From Bryobacteraceae bacterium (GTDB lineage Bacteria; Acidobacteriota; Terriglobia; Bryobacterales; Bryobacteraceae), in NCBI GenBank assembly GCA_019187195.1, contig JABAQT010000057.1, forward strand, positions 2,378 to 60,690: a DNA stretch of 58,313 nt, written 5' to 3'. Of the stretch, positions 49,149-58,047 are shown one piece after another. Position numbers and translations under genes: made by a program. The notes under the pieces are model-generated. The model ran no database searches. It was not told where the DNA came from and saw only the letters and a program-made list of their open reading frames with translations. Numbering within the stretch: position 1 is the stretch's first letter; each line of letters opens with the position of its first letter.

Positions 49149-49795
49149 GCAAAATCCGCGTTCTCGTCGCCGATGACCACGGCGTTGTCCGCAAGGGTCT
49201 GCGCTTCCTCATCGAGCGGCAGGACGACATGGAGATCGTGGCCGAGGCCGCTGATGGACGCGAAGCCGTCCGCCTCGCCGAGGAACTCAACCCGAAGATA
49301 GTCGTGATGGATATCGGAATGCCGCGGCTCAACGGCATCGAGGCGGCGGCGCAGATCGTCAGGCGCAACCCGGACACTGCTGTCATTATCCTCAGCATGC
49401 ACGCCGAGGGCAGCTATCTCGTCCGCGCCCTTACGGCGGGCGTAAAGGGATATCTGCTGAAAGGCACGGCGGATGAGGACCTGACCCGCGCCGTGCGCGC
49501 CGTTGCACAGGGTAAGTCCTTCTTCAGCCCCACGATCGCCCAGATGCTGGCGGAGGACTACACGCGCCATCTTCAGCAGAAGGGATTGCAGGATTCCTAC
49601 GACCTGCTGACGGAGCGCGAGCGGGAGGTGCTGCAACTACTCGCCGAGGGGAAATCGAACAAGGATGCCGCCTCGCTGCTCAACGTGAGCCCGTACACCG
49701 TCGAGACGCACCGCACCCATATCATGCAGAAGCTGGGACTTCACAATACCGCCGAACTCGTCCTCTACGCGGTGCGCAAGAAGATTATTCAGTGA
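49145..49795 (+). CDS. NarL/FixJ-family response regulator
   Basis: A 216-aa DNA-binding regulator. Receiver: VLVADDHGVVRKGLRFLIER, phosphorylatable Asp in IVVMDIGMPRLNGIEA, VIILSMHAEG and LTAGVKGYLLKGTADEDLTR (Lys). LuxR-type HTH at the C-terminus: LTEREREVLQLLAEGKSNKD and VSPYTVETHRTHIMQKLGLH. Start overlaps the kinase stop by 4 nt, so both form a two-component system. Its targets are unknown; the adjacent surface-protein genes are candidates by position only. Its last seven bases overlap the 3' end of the PEP-CTERM gene. Confidence 0.95.
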   Translation: MSKIRVLVADDHGVVRKGLRFLIERQDDMEIVAEAADGREAVRLAEELNPKIVVMDIGMPRLNGIEAAAQIVRRNPDTAVIILSMHAEGSYLVRALTAGVKGYLLKGTADEDLTRAVRAVAQGKSFFSPTIAQMLAEDYTRHLQQKGLQDSYDLLTEREREVLQLLAEGKSNKDAASLLNVSPYTVETHRTHIMQKLGLHNTAELVLYAVRKKIIQ

Positions 49796-50400
49796 CCGCC
49801 CTGCCGGCGCCTGAGCGCGAGCAGCAGTATGGCCGCGCCAGTCAGCCCCAGCGGCGCCGGCTCCGGAACACCCGTGACACTCACCTGCGCCGGAGCCGTA
49901 ACGTAGTTCTGTTCCGAGATCAGGTCGGTGAGCGGGCTGAATCCCGGATCGTTCGGGCTGCGCGTATACAGGTCGTAGGTCACCACGATCTCGCCCGCAT
50001 CCACGGAACCGGGCAGAGCATTCCCGTTGATCAGAAAACTGCCGATACCGCTCGGCGCGTTGCTGTTGAACGACTGCGTCACCACCGGTTGCTCGAACGC
50101 GGGCGGTCCGGCCGGACCCACCACAACAAAAGCATTGCCGATGATATCTGAGAACGTCCCCGTACTTGCGAGAGTGCAGAACGGCGTGGTGACGGGGCTC
50201 AGGCAGAAGCGTGCCTCCGTCACCACCAGATAGTTCGCGTCATTTGAAAGAGTGAACCCCCAGCCTACCGTTGACCCAGGCGTCCCCACGATCGATCCTC
50301 CCGCCGGATTCAGGTCAAGCGTCACCGCCGCGCCGGCGCAAAAGCACGATACGAACAGCAGCGCCACGCTCGCCAACGGCAATCTTATTCGCTTCGTCAT
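49789..50400 (-). CDS. PEP-CTERM sorting-signal protein
   Basis: A 203-aa exported protein with a signal peptide (LPLASVALLFVSCFCAGAAV), a beta-rich body (LDLNPAGGSIVGTPGSTVGW, NALPGSVDAGEIVVTYDLY) and a C-terminal PEP-CTERM tail: VPEPAPLGLTGAAILLLALR ending in RRRQGGH. This tail is cut by an exosortase (EpsH-type) and links the protein to exopolysaccharide/biofilm matrix in many Gram-negative bacteria. No exosortase is visible in the window. The gene lies 17 bp downstream of the giant repeat gene on the same strand and may be co-transcribed. Confidence 0.85.
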   Translation of the reverse strand: MTKRIRLPLASVALLFVSCFCAGAAVTLDLNPAGGSIVGTPGSTVGWGFTLSNDANYLVVTEARFCLSPVTTPFCTLASTGTFSDIIGNAFVVVGPAGPPAFEQPVVTQSFNSNAPSGIGSFLINGNALPGSVDAGEIVVTYDLYTRSPNDPGFSPLTDLISEQNYVTAPAQVSVTGVPEPAPLGLTGAAILLLALRRRQGGH

Positions 50401-50417
50401 TATCCGTCCTCCGTTCC

Positions 50418-53400
50418 CTATTGGAACTGGTTGTTCGGCGTCAAACTACCCGTCGCCGCTCCACTGTTTGCCGTGAATACGGCTGCCAGCCGGAAACGCG
50501 ACGTGGCCCCGCAACCCGAAAAATCGATCGTAACGGCTCCCGCCGCGTTGCCGCCGGGCGCGATGTCCCCCAGCATCACCGGCAACGCCGTCCCGATCAC
50601 CGGAGTGCAGGCCGGCCCACCCACCTGAGTCAGGCCGAAGGACTCGATTCGCGCGCCGGCGGCCGCTCCGGGGCCGCTGTTGAACACCCGGATCGTCCAG
50701 ACGCGCGCGTTGATGGGACCTGTCTTCGACACCATCTGCCCGGCGAGCGTGGTTTGTCCCGCCTGGAAGTTCGCCGTCACCGTCAATGGGCCACTCATCG
50801 TCAGGTTCCGCGGAGTGGTTGCTCCACTCAGTGCCCCCGTGAAGCCGGTGAAGGTGTAGCCGGAATTCGCCGCCGCGCTCACCGGCACTGTCGATCCGGC
50901 ATCGAAGTACGCGGTTGCCGGAAGGATGCTGCCTCCCCCCGAAGGGGATGCCGCCGTGGTCAACTGATACTGAATCTTGAAGGCCGCCGTGTAACTCGCC
51001 GTTCCCGCCGAAGCGGTCACGCTGTGTGAGGCGAGGCCCGAGTCGGACCAGTTCTGGAATACATACTGGCTCCCTGGGGCGAAGGTCTGCGGAGAACCGG
51101 CCGTCAGCGTGTGGTTGGAGCCGATGTTCCAGGTGAAGTTTTGCGAGCCGGTGAACGGCGTACCGCCATCCACTGAGATCGTGGGGCCGTTGATCGACGT
51201 GCCGATTGTCACCTGCACCGTTGCCGCCGTGTTCGTCAGGGAGAATGTGGCCGGAGTAGCTCCTGTCACCGACGCCGTCACCGTGTACGGGCCGCCCGCG
51301 GTTCCATTCGCGGTTACCGCCGCGCTGGCAACGCCCGAAGCGTTCGTCTGCGCGCTGGTGGCCGCGATGCCCGCGCCGCTGCCCGGCCCCGTGAAGTTCA
51401 CGGTCACGCCGGATACCGGATTGGTAAACGCATCGCGCACGGTCACGGATAACGGATTCGTAAACGCCGTGTTGATGGTCGCGCTTTGGCCCGTACCCGA
51501 ATTCGCCGTCACCGACGCCGCCGGTCCTGCTGTGTTCGTCAACGAGAATGTGGCCGGAGTTGCGCCGCTCACCGAAGCGGTTACCGTATAAGGGCCGCCG
51601 GCAGTTGTATTAGCGGTCACCGTCGCCGCCGCCACGCCCGATGCATTCGTCTGCGCGCTGGTGGCGACGATGCCCGCGCCGCTGCCCGGACCGGCAAAAT
51701 TCACGGTAATGCCCGGGAGCGGATTGTTCGCCGCGTCACGAACCGTTACCGAGAGTTGACTCGCGAACGCGGTATTTACGGCCGCGCTCTGGCCAGTTCC
51801 CGAGTTCGCGGTCACCGCGGCTGGTGCTCCCGCGGTGTTGGTCAACGAGAATACCGCGGGCGTGGCTCCCGTCGCCGACGCCGTCACCGTGTATGGCCCA
51901 CCTGCTGTGCCATTCGCGGTCACCGCGGCGCTGGCAACGCCAGAGGGATTCGTCTGCGCGCTGGTGGCCGCGATACCCGCTCCGCTGCCGGGCCCCGTGA
52001 AATTCACCGTCACTCCGGACACCGGATTGCCGAGTGAATCCGTCACCGTCACCACCAGTGGATTCGTGAAGGCGGCGTTCACCGTCGCGCTCTGCCCGGT
52101 TCCGGAATTTGCCGTCACCGTCGCCGCCGGCCCCGCGGTGTTGGTCAAAGAGAAAGTCGCCGGAGTTGCGCCGCTCACCGAAGCGGTTACCGTATAAGGG
52201 CCGCCGGCGGCGGTGTTCGCGGTCACCGTTGCGCTCGCCACGCCCGATGCATTCGTCTGCGCGCTGGTGGCCGCGATCCCCGCTCCGCTGCCGGGCCCTG
52301 TGAAATTCACCGTCACTCCGGACACCGGATTGCCGAGTGAATCCGTCACCGTCACCACCAGCGGATTCGTGAAGGCGGTGTTCACCGCCGCGCTCTGGCC
52401 CGTTCCCGAATTCGCGGTCACCGCGGCCGGCGCTCCGGCATTGTTGGTCAGCGAGAAGTTTGCCGGGGTCCCCAACCCGGCCGCCGCCGCTGTCACCGTG
52501 TAAGATCCAGCCGTGTTGTTGGCTGTGAACGCCGTCGCTGTCGCTATTCCCGAAGCGTTCGTCGAAGCGGTTATCGAGGTCAGACCTCCCGCAAATGTGC
52601 CGCTCGCTCCCGAACCCGGCGCGGTAAAGGTCACCGTGATATTCGGAATGGCCGCGTTCGCCGCATCCCTTACGGTTGCCTGCAGCGCGGTGGCGAATGC
52701 CGCGCCCACACCCGCGCTTTGCGGCGTCCCTCCGGTGGCTGTGATGCTGGCCGGCGTCTGGATCACCGTCCCCGGATCCGTGGTGGAGTTGTTCGCCGTA
52801 TTGACCTCGCCCGCCGTCGAGACTGCCGCGTTGTTCGTTACGGACGTGGGCGAAGCGGCCGGCACGTTTACAGTCAGGCTCAGCGTGGCAAAGGATGCGC
52901 CGCCGGCCACAACGGCGGAACTCGTGCACGTGACCGCCGATGTCCCCGAACAGTTCCAGCCGGCTCCACTGAATGAGTCAAGTGTCCAACCCGGGGGCAG
53001 GGTATCTGTCACGGTTGTCGTCCCGAAAGTCGCGCCCGCCACCGCGGCAACATTGCTCACCGTGATGTTGTAGACGCCTGTCTGGCCTTGCGTGAAGTCG
53101 CCCGTGTGGGATTTCGAGATGGTCAGGTCGGGCGCTGGAATGATCGTTGTGGGATCGGTGGCTGTGACCGTCCCCACCGAACCGCCGCCGGAGACGTTCG
53201 CCGCATTGGTCTGGGAGTTGGTTCCCGCCGCCGCGTTACCGGCTACATCCACCGTCACGGTGATGTCCGGGAAACTGTTCCCCGCGTCCACATCGAGCGT
53301 CGAAGTGCACGTCCTGGTGGCCGTGGTGCAAGCCCAGTTCGTTCCGGACATGCCGGTGATCGTCAAACCGGGAGCGCTCGCCAGATCGTCCACCACCGTC

Positions 53401-56033
53401 GTTGTCCCGCCGGTCGGCCCCGGGCCGTTGTTGGTCACGTGAATGTTGTAGGTCTTCCCCGTGTCGCCCTGCCGGAAATTGCCGCTGTGCGACTTCGTAA
53501 TAGCCAGCACGGGCGGGTTGATCGTGAAGTTCAGGCACCAGCTTCCGACACTCGCGTCATTCGCCGAGGCGACGTTCTGGCTGAGGTAGAGCGACCATGG
53601 CCCGTTGCCGTTTCGGTTCTGGAAGACGCCCGTCGCCGCTCCATTGAATGTCCAGGCCGGCGGTGCAAGGTTGCCCGCCGGCGCGGCGTACTGATACGGT
53701 CCGGCCGGCGCGGGCAGTGCGTAGGTATTCGTATTCAACCGGCTGAACGGCTTGTACTGCCCGCTGGTGATCATATCGAGCGAACTCGAATTCGGAATCG
53801 TGTTCCCCGCCGCGTCGAGGAATGCCAGGTTGATGGTTCCCGTGCTCACGGCGCTCTGCGGATTCGAGAAGAAATCCAGGGTGTCAGCCGCGGATGGCGC
53901 GCAGCCCACGGTCTGGCAGGGCCCCACCAACAGCGACTGCAATCCCTGCGGGTTCAGATTGTTGTAACTGTTGAGATCCACCTCGACGGTCTTGACCGTG
54001 CCGGGCAGGTGAGTGACTCCAATATTTGAGGGGTAGGGATACGCGGGGCCCGAAACATGGCTGTTGCCCGGAATCCCGATTGCCGATGCCTGGTTGCAAT
54101 ACTTGTAAGACCCCGTGGGAAAACTCGCCACGATCGGGTTGTTCAGGCGCAGATTCACTGAACCGGAACTGTAGCCGAAGTTCGCCGTGCCCGCATAGGA
54201 GGCCGTGATCGTGTGGTCGCCTTCGGAAAGATTCGTAATGTTGTTCAGCGTTGCCTGGCCATTCACCACGGAACTGGCTCCCAGGTTGTTTCCGGTGACG
54301 CTGTCGCTGAACGTCACGCTGCCCTCATTGATGGGCGTGCCAGGGCTGGCGTTGTTCGTCACCGTCGCGGTGAGGGCGGCGGGGGTTCCGGTGGTTGCCG
54401 GGTTCGGAGTGGCTACCACGCTGGTGGTGGTGGCCGTTCCGTTCGTCATCGTGAAATTGATGCACCAGTTGTTGATGGCCGCCGTATCGGGATTGCCCCG
54501 CTGTTGAGCGAACAGCTTCCAGGTTCCGTTGGCTCCCGCGCCCGCAAACTGGCTGAGCAGCGTGCGCGCCGGATCTCCGGCCGGGCCCGCCATCTCGAAC
54601 ACCGCCGGCGCCGGCTCCGACACGGTGATCCCGTTGCACACCGCCGACTGGCAGTAGGTGCTGGTTCCATTCACGATGGCTGACGTGGGCTTGTAGGACC
54701 CGCTGACGAAAGAAACCGTCTGCGGGAGAGCCTGGGAAGCGGCCAGATCGTCCCAGATGAGATTCAGGTTGCTGATCGCCGTGGGCCCGCCGGTATACGA
54801 CATGAACTCCAGCGTCTTGCCGTTCGGCCCTGCCAGCATCAAGGCGTTCACGTTGGGATTCGTGGACGTGTAGCCGTTGAGGTATATTTTTACGTTTTGG
54901 ATAATGCCGCTGACCCCGCTCACGGCGATGGAGGATGGATACGGTTTGCCCGGCCCCTGCCCCAGTTGCGCGCCGGCCGTCGGCAGGGTAATCCCGCCGG
55001 TGTTGCAGAACCCCACGGTTCCCGGCGGCGCTCCGGATTGGGAAGTTGTGGTCTCGATCACCTGCTGCGTCACGGCATCCGACGCCGCGCTCGCGGCGAA
55101 TCCGGCGCCGCCCGTGTATATCGCCACCAGCACGTGGGCGCCTTCGCCGGTGAATGTATGCGTTGTGGTGGCCACGCCGCTACCGTTCACCAGGGCGGTT
55201 CCGATATCGGCGCCGTCTGTATTGTCGTGGAAGGTAACGGAACCGTTGTTGACCGTACCCGCTCCGGACGTTACCGTCGCCGTAAGGGTTACGGAACTGT
55301 TCGCGCCGGATGTAAAGGAGGGGTTGGGAGTGGGAGCGGAGAGCGTGGTTGTGGTGGGGGATCCCGCTCCCGCCGTGGTGATAGTGAGAGTCCAACTTCC
55401 TATGGTCCCGGTTGTCGAGCCGCTCAGCGCCTGATTGGTGACATACAACCGCCAGATTCCGTTTACACTCGTCCCCGTCAGCCCGTTGAAGACATTCGCG
55501 AATTTCCCCGTCGTCCCAATGGTTCCGTCGCCGTTGCTATCCGGATCGGCCCGGGTATAGCCCGTCGTCCCGGGACCGGGAGCGGGAAAGTTGTCCGGTG
55601 AGAACGGGTAAAAATGGTTTGTGGTTGCCAGCCAGTCTCCCGTGCCGAAGCAGGGGCTGGTGTTCGGGGCCGCATGTCCGTTCACTGTTCCCGCATCCGT
55701 CAGCCGGAAAGTGGTGGATCCCGCCACATGGCAGGCATTCGACATCACATCGAGGGCCGCGCCGTTTGGGGCTTCGAGCAATATCCCCAGGTTGTACGCG
55801 TTGGTCACGTTGAAGCTGTTGAAGGTGAGCTTCACATCCGTGATGGAGCCCACCATCCCGCTGACGGTGACGCAGGCTCCGTTGCCGCATGCGGGCGAGG
55901 TAGGGTACGGGGACGCCTGCAACGCGCTGCTCACTGTAATCGTGCCGCTCGAGTCGAACGTGGTTTGCGCCGTGCAAATACCCGCGGCCACGATAAATCC
56001 GGCGAGTGCTCTGGCCGATGCCCGGTACATCAT
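50418..56033 (-). CDS. Giant secreted repeat protein (P-domain, Ig-like, DUF11, Big1-like)
   Basis: An 1871-aa exported protein. Signal peptide ARALAGFIVAAGICTAQTTF; start ATG 56033 or 56030, behind AAGGAGGGG. Order of domains: a proprotein-convertase P-like domain (ending WRLYVTNQALSG...GSWTLTITTAG), an Ig-like repeat (SFTSGANSSVTLTATVTSGA), a second P-like domain (GNPDTAAINNWCINFTM), a second Ig-like repeat (NEGSVTFSDSVTGNNLG), a third P-like domain, two DUF11 domains (LAITKSHSGNFRQGDTGKTY and LTISKSHTGDFTQGQTGVYN), five Big1/invasin-like units, InlB-like repeats and a DUF11-like end (TLAGQMVSKTGPINARVWTI). No PEP-CTERM or LPxTG tail. Probably a large adhesin; divergent from tail-collar genes. 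Confidence 0.85.
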   Translation of the reverse strand: MMYRASARALAGFIVAAGICTAQTTFDSSGTITVSSALQASPYPTSPACGNGACVTVSGMVGSITDVKLTFNSFNVTNAYNLGILLEAPNGAALDVMSNACHVAGSTTFRLTDAGTVNGHAAPNTSPCFGTGDWLATTNHFYPFSPDNFPAPGPGTTGYTRADPDSNGDGTIGTTGKFANVFNGLTGTSVNGIWRLYVTNQALSGSTTGTIGSWTLTITTAGAGSPTTTTLSAPTPNPSFTSGANSSVTLTATVTSGAGTVNNGSVTFHDNTDGADIGTALVNGSGVATTTHTFTGEGAHVLVAIYTGGAGFAASAASDAVTQQVIETTTSQSGAPPGTVGFCNTGGITLPTAGAQLGQGPGKPYPSSIAVSGVSGIIQNVKIYLNGYTSTNPNVNALMLAGPNGKTLEFMSYTGGPTAISNLNLIWDDLAASQALPQTVSFVSGSYKPTSAIVNGTSTYCQSAVCNGITVSEPAPAVFEMAGPAGDPARTLLSQFAGAGANGTWKLFAQQRGNPDTAAINNWCINFTMTNGTATTTSVVATPNPATTGTPAALTATVTNNASPGTPINEGSVTFSDSVTGNNLGASSVVNGQATLNNITNLSEGDHTITASYAGTANFGYSSGSVNLRLNNPIVASFPTGSYKYCNQASAIGIPGNSHVSGPAYPYPSNIGVTHLPGTVKTVEVDLNSYNNLNPQGLQSLLVGPCQTVGCAPSAADTLDFFSNPQSAVSTGTINLAFLDAAGNTIPNSSSLDMITSGQYKPFSRLNTNTYALPAPAGPYQYAAPAGNLAPPAWTFNGAATGVFQNRNGNGPWSLYLSQNVASANDASVGSWCLNFTINPPVLAITKSHSGNFRQGDTGKTYNIHVTNNGPGPTGGTTTVVDDLASAPGLTITGMSGTNWACTTATRTCTSTLDVDAGNSFPDITVTVDVAGNAAAGTNSQTNAANVSGGGSVGTVTATDPTTIIPAPDLTISKSHTGDFTQGQTGVYNITVSNVAAVAGATFGTTTVTDTLPPGWTLDSFSGAGWNCSGTSAVTCTSSAVVAGGASFATLSLTVNVPAASPTSVTNNAAVSTAGEVNTANNSTTDPGTVIQTPASITATGGTPQSAGVGAAFATALQATVRDAANAAIPNITVTFTAPGSGASGTFAGGLTSITASTNASGIATATAFTANNTAGSYTVTAAAAGLGTPANFSLTNNAGAPAAVTANSGTGQSAAVNTAFTNPLVVTVTDSLGNPVSGVTVNFTGPGSGAGIAATSAQTNASGVASATVTANTAAGGPYTVTASVSGATPATFSLTNTAGPAATVTANSGTGQSATVNAAFTNPLVVTVTDSLGNPVSGVTVNFTGPGSGAGIAATSAQTNPSGVASAAVTANGTAGGPYTVTASATGATPAVFSLTNTAGAPAAVTANSGTGQSAAVNTAFASQLSVTVRDAANNPLPGITVNFAGPGSGAGIVATSAQTNASGVAAATVTANTTAGGPYTVTASVSGATPATFSLTNTAGPAASVTANSGTGQSATINTAFTNPLSVTVRDAFTNPVSGVTVNFTGPGSGAGIAATSAQTNASGVASAAVTANGTAGGPYTVTASVTGATPATFSLTNTAATVQVTIGTSINGPTISVDGGTPFTGSQNFTWNIGSNHTLTAGSPQTFAPGSQYVFQNWSDSGLASHSVTASAGTASYTAAFKIQYQLTTAASPSGGGSILPATAYFDAGSTVPVSAAANSGYTFTGFTGALSGATTPRNLTMSGPLTVTANFQAGQTTLAGQMVSKTGPINARVWTIRVFNSGPGAAAGARIESFGLTQVGGPACTPVIGTALPVMLGDIAPGGNAAGAVTIDFSGCGATSRFRLAAVFTANSGAATGSLTPNNQFQ
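51222..52433 (-). repeat. Four tandem 303-bp coding repeats
   Basis: Within the giant gene four consecutive units of exactly 303 bp (101 aa) lie at 51222-51524, 51525-51827, 51828-52130 and 52131-52433. They share long identical stretches (protein VTANSGTGQSA near each start, YTVTAS and FSLTNTA near each end). A more diverged fifth unit of about 320 bp follows at 52434. Equal length and close identity point to recent duplication, which can also cause length variation or assembly collapse. Confidence 0.9.
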
Positions 56034-56450
56034 GCCCCTCCTTCGCCCCCCCGAGCCGATTTCGGCGCTCTTCGAGCGAAATCGGCAAACCCAATCAGGT
56101 TGGAAGTTTATCACAGACCGCTTAATCAATCCATACCTAATTTTGAATTTTATGCCCTATTCATCAATGCTGTATTGTTTTGCTGTTTAGAATGGGGATT
56201 ACAGGGAGTCCTTTTCGAATATTTTCCGGAACTGGAAATGTTTTCTATTGCATGTTCCGGGTGAGTGTAGTAAGGTTCATCTGTATCACCCTGAGGATCT
56301 GGACTTTACCTCACGCGGTGCTCTGGGCGCGCACGAATTCCGATGCGCATTGATCAATGAACCCGCTCGCTTCGGGGCCCGGCCAGGTTCGTGATTATCG
56401 TTTTCCTGGCTCCGGCAGGCATCCGTTTGGGCGAGCGTTCGAGGAGGAAC
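56034..56450. other. AT-rich divergent intergenic region
   Basis: This 417-bp region separates the giant repeat gene (minus) from the tail-collar genes (plus) and must hold both promoters. The part 56100-56270 is clearly more AT-rich than the rest of the window. TTTCC and GGAAA around GGAACT (56224-56239) form a short inverted repeat that could be an operator. I find no RNA gene and no convincing -35/-10 pair. Confidence 0.35.
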
Positions 56451-56969
56451 ATGTCGCAACCTTATGTCGGCCAGCTCCTGCTGGTTCCCTATAATTTCGC
56501 CCCCGCGGGGTGGATGTTCTGCCAGGGACAAGTGCTCCCGATTTCGGAAAATGAGACTCTTTTTCAGCTCATTGGAACTACTTACGGGGGAGACGGGCAG
56601 TCCTCGTTCGCTCTTCCGGATCTGCGCGGGAGAACAGCCATCGGAGCGGGGCAAAGCCCGGGCACCAGCAACTATGTCATCGGCCAGATCCAGGGGGTCG
56701 AGCAGGTAACGCTCACCGGCAACCAACTCCCCGTCCATTCGCATAACGTCGCCTCGAGCGGCAGCGTCGGCAACAGCAGCCTGCCGAACGGCACGTTCAT
56801 GGCCGCCACCTCGGGCGCGCAGGCTTACGCCAGCGCCGGAACCGCTGGCAATCTCGCGCCCGGCAGCCTCTCTCCCGTTGGCGGCAACCAGCCGCATGAC
56901 AACCTGCAGCCCTATCTCACTCTGAATTGGATCATCTCCCTTTACGGAATCTTTCCAAGCCCGAGCTAG
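56451..56969 (+). CDS. Tail-collar (microcystin-dependent protein-like) protein 1
   Basis: A 172-aa protein of the tail-collar/MdpB family. N-terminal collar motif: VGQLLLVPYNFAPAGWMFCQ, QVLPISENETLFQLIGTTYG and GQSSFALPDLRGRTAIGAGQ. The family C-terminus PYLTLNWIISLYGIFPS is also present. Named after phage tail fibres, such proteins are widespread in non-phage bacterial gene sets of two or three paralogues; function unknown. ATG 56451 has GAGGAGGAAC directly upstream. First of three paralogues in one operon. No signal peptide. Confidence 0.9.
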   Translation: MSQPYVGQLLLVPYNFAPAGWMFCQGQVLPISENETLFQLIGTTYGGDGQSSFALPDLRGRTAIGAGQSPGTSNYVIGQIQGVEQVTLTGNQLPVHSHNVASSGSVGNSSLPNGTFMAATSGAQAYASAGTAGNLAPGSLSPVGGNQPHDNLQPYLTLNWIISLYGIFPSPS

Positions 56970-57011
56970 CCGCCGGTCTCGTTGAAAACCTACTTAAGGA
57001 GAAAACTTTCC

Positions 57012-57503
57012 ATGGAACCATTTCTCGGATCATTGATGTGCGTATCGTTCAATTTCGCCCCAAGAGGCTGGGCGGTGTGCGACGGCCGGCTTCTGGCGAT
57101 CAATCAGAACCAGGCGCTGTTCTCCCTGCTCGGAACCACCTTCGGCGGTAATGGCCAGACCACGTTCGCCCTTCCCGATCTGCGCGGCCGCTGCGCGATG
57201 GGGGCGGGCAATGGCCATGCCATCGGCGAACACGCCGGTGAGGAGGCTCACACGATCAACATTTCGGAGATGCCTGCTCATACCCATTACTGGGCGGCCA
57301 CCTCGACGGCCGGTAGCCAGACCACGGGAGCGGGAAACATCCTCGCCGGAGCAGCTATTTATTCAACCGGCTCCGCCAGCGGGAGCATGAATCCGGGGGA
57401 ACTCACCTCTGCCGGCGGCAGCCAGCCTCACGAGAATCGCTCCCCCAGCCTGGCGCTCACCTGGATCATCGCCCTGCAAGGCATCTTCCCCAGCCAGAAC
57501 TAA
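57012..57503 (+). CDS. Tail-collar (microcystin-dependent protein-like) protein 2
   Basis: A 163-aa paralogue with the same frame: MCVSFNFAPRGWAVCDGRLL, NQALFSLLGTTFGGNGQTTF, ALPDLRGRCAMGAGNGHAIG and the end SLALTWIIALQGIFPSQN. AAGGAG lies ten bases before ATG 57012; an in-frame start 30 nt upstream has no such site. It differs from its neighbours in the middle (residues about 85-140), the region that varies most between paralogues and would be the surface-exposed tip in tail-fibre-like folds. Located 42 bp after gene 1 and 12 bp before gene 3. Confidence 0.9.
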   Translation: MEPFLGSLMCVSFNFAPRGWAVCDGRLLAINQNQALFSLLGTTFGGNGQTTFALPDLRGRCAMGAGNGHAIGEHAGEEAHTINISEMPAHTHYWAATSTAGSQTTGAGNILAGAAIYSTGSASGSMNPGELTSAGGSQPHENRSPSLALTWIIALQGIFPSQN

Positions 57504-57515
57504 AGGAGAATTTCA

Positions 57516-58037
57516 ATGGACCCGTTCATCGGACAACTGCTTCTCGTCCCTTACAACTTCGCTCCCAAAGGCTGGGCTTTTTGCAGCGGCCAGCTCTTGC
57601 CCATCTCGCAGAACACGGCGCTGTTTTCCCTGCTCGGCACTGTTTACGGTGGAGATGGAAGGGTGACTTTCGGGCTCCCCAACCTTCAAGGCAGGATCCC
57701 TGTCGGGTCCGGGCAAGGCCCCGGGCTCAGCATGTATGACCTCGGTCAAACCGAAGGTACGGACTCGGTGACCCTGCTCGCGACCGAGATACCGGCGCAT
57801 ACCCATCAGGCTCAATCGATGGGGGGAAGAGGCGTCACCACTGCCACCAGCCCCATTGGAAATTTTCTCGCCGACGGGGTGGCTGACTACGCGCCGGCCA
57901 ACAGTCCCGTGAACTCCTCGCTCAATCCGCAAGCGGTTTCCATCGCCGGAGGCAGCGCGCCGCACAACAACCTGATGCCTTACCTGGCGCTGAACTGGAT
58001 CATCGCTCTTCAGGGCATATTCCCGCAACGGCCTTAG
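57516..58037 (+). CDS. Tail-collar (microcystin-dependent protein-like) protein 3
   Basis: A 173-aa paralogue: IGQLLLVPYNFAPKGWAFCS, QLLPISQNTALFSLLGTVYG, GRVTFGLPNLQGRIPVGSGQ, and the end PYLALNWIIALQGIFPQRP. AAAGGAG is placed eight bases before the ATG. It is closer to gene 1 than to gene 2 in its first 80 residues. The three genes are evenly spaced and followed by a GNAT gene, a combination I know from other genomes lacking prophages; the meaning of that combination is not established. Confidence 0.9.
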   Translation: MDPFIGQLLLVPYNFAPKGWAFCSGQLLPISQNTALFSLLGTVYGGDGRVTFGLPNLQGRIPVGSGQGPGLSMYDLGQTEGTDSVTLLATEIPAHTHQAQSMGGRGVTTATSPIGNFLADGVADYAPANSPVNSSLNPQAVSIAGGSAPHNNLMPYLALNWIIALQGIFPQRP

Positions 58038-58047
58038 CCTGCCTCCG

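Noticed and set aside
51222..52433. CRISPR-like or mobile repeat array
   Set aside because: Units are 303 bp, contiguous, without spacers and in frame with the coding sequence.
51736..52929. 397-codon frame inside the giant repeat gene in another frame
   Set aside because: Composed of Arg/Gly/His-rich repeats that follow the 303-bp units; a frame shadow of the real gene.
56451..58037. Prophage remnant
   Set aside because: Only tail-collar domains are present; no other phage gene, attachment site or integrase, and such triplets are common outside phages.
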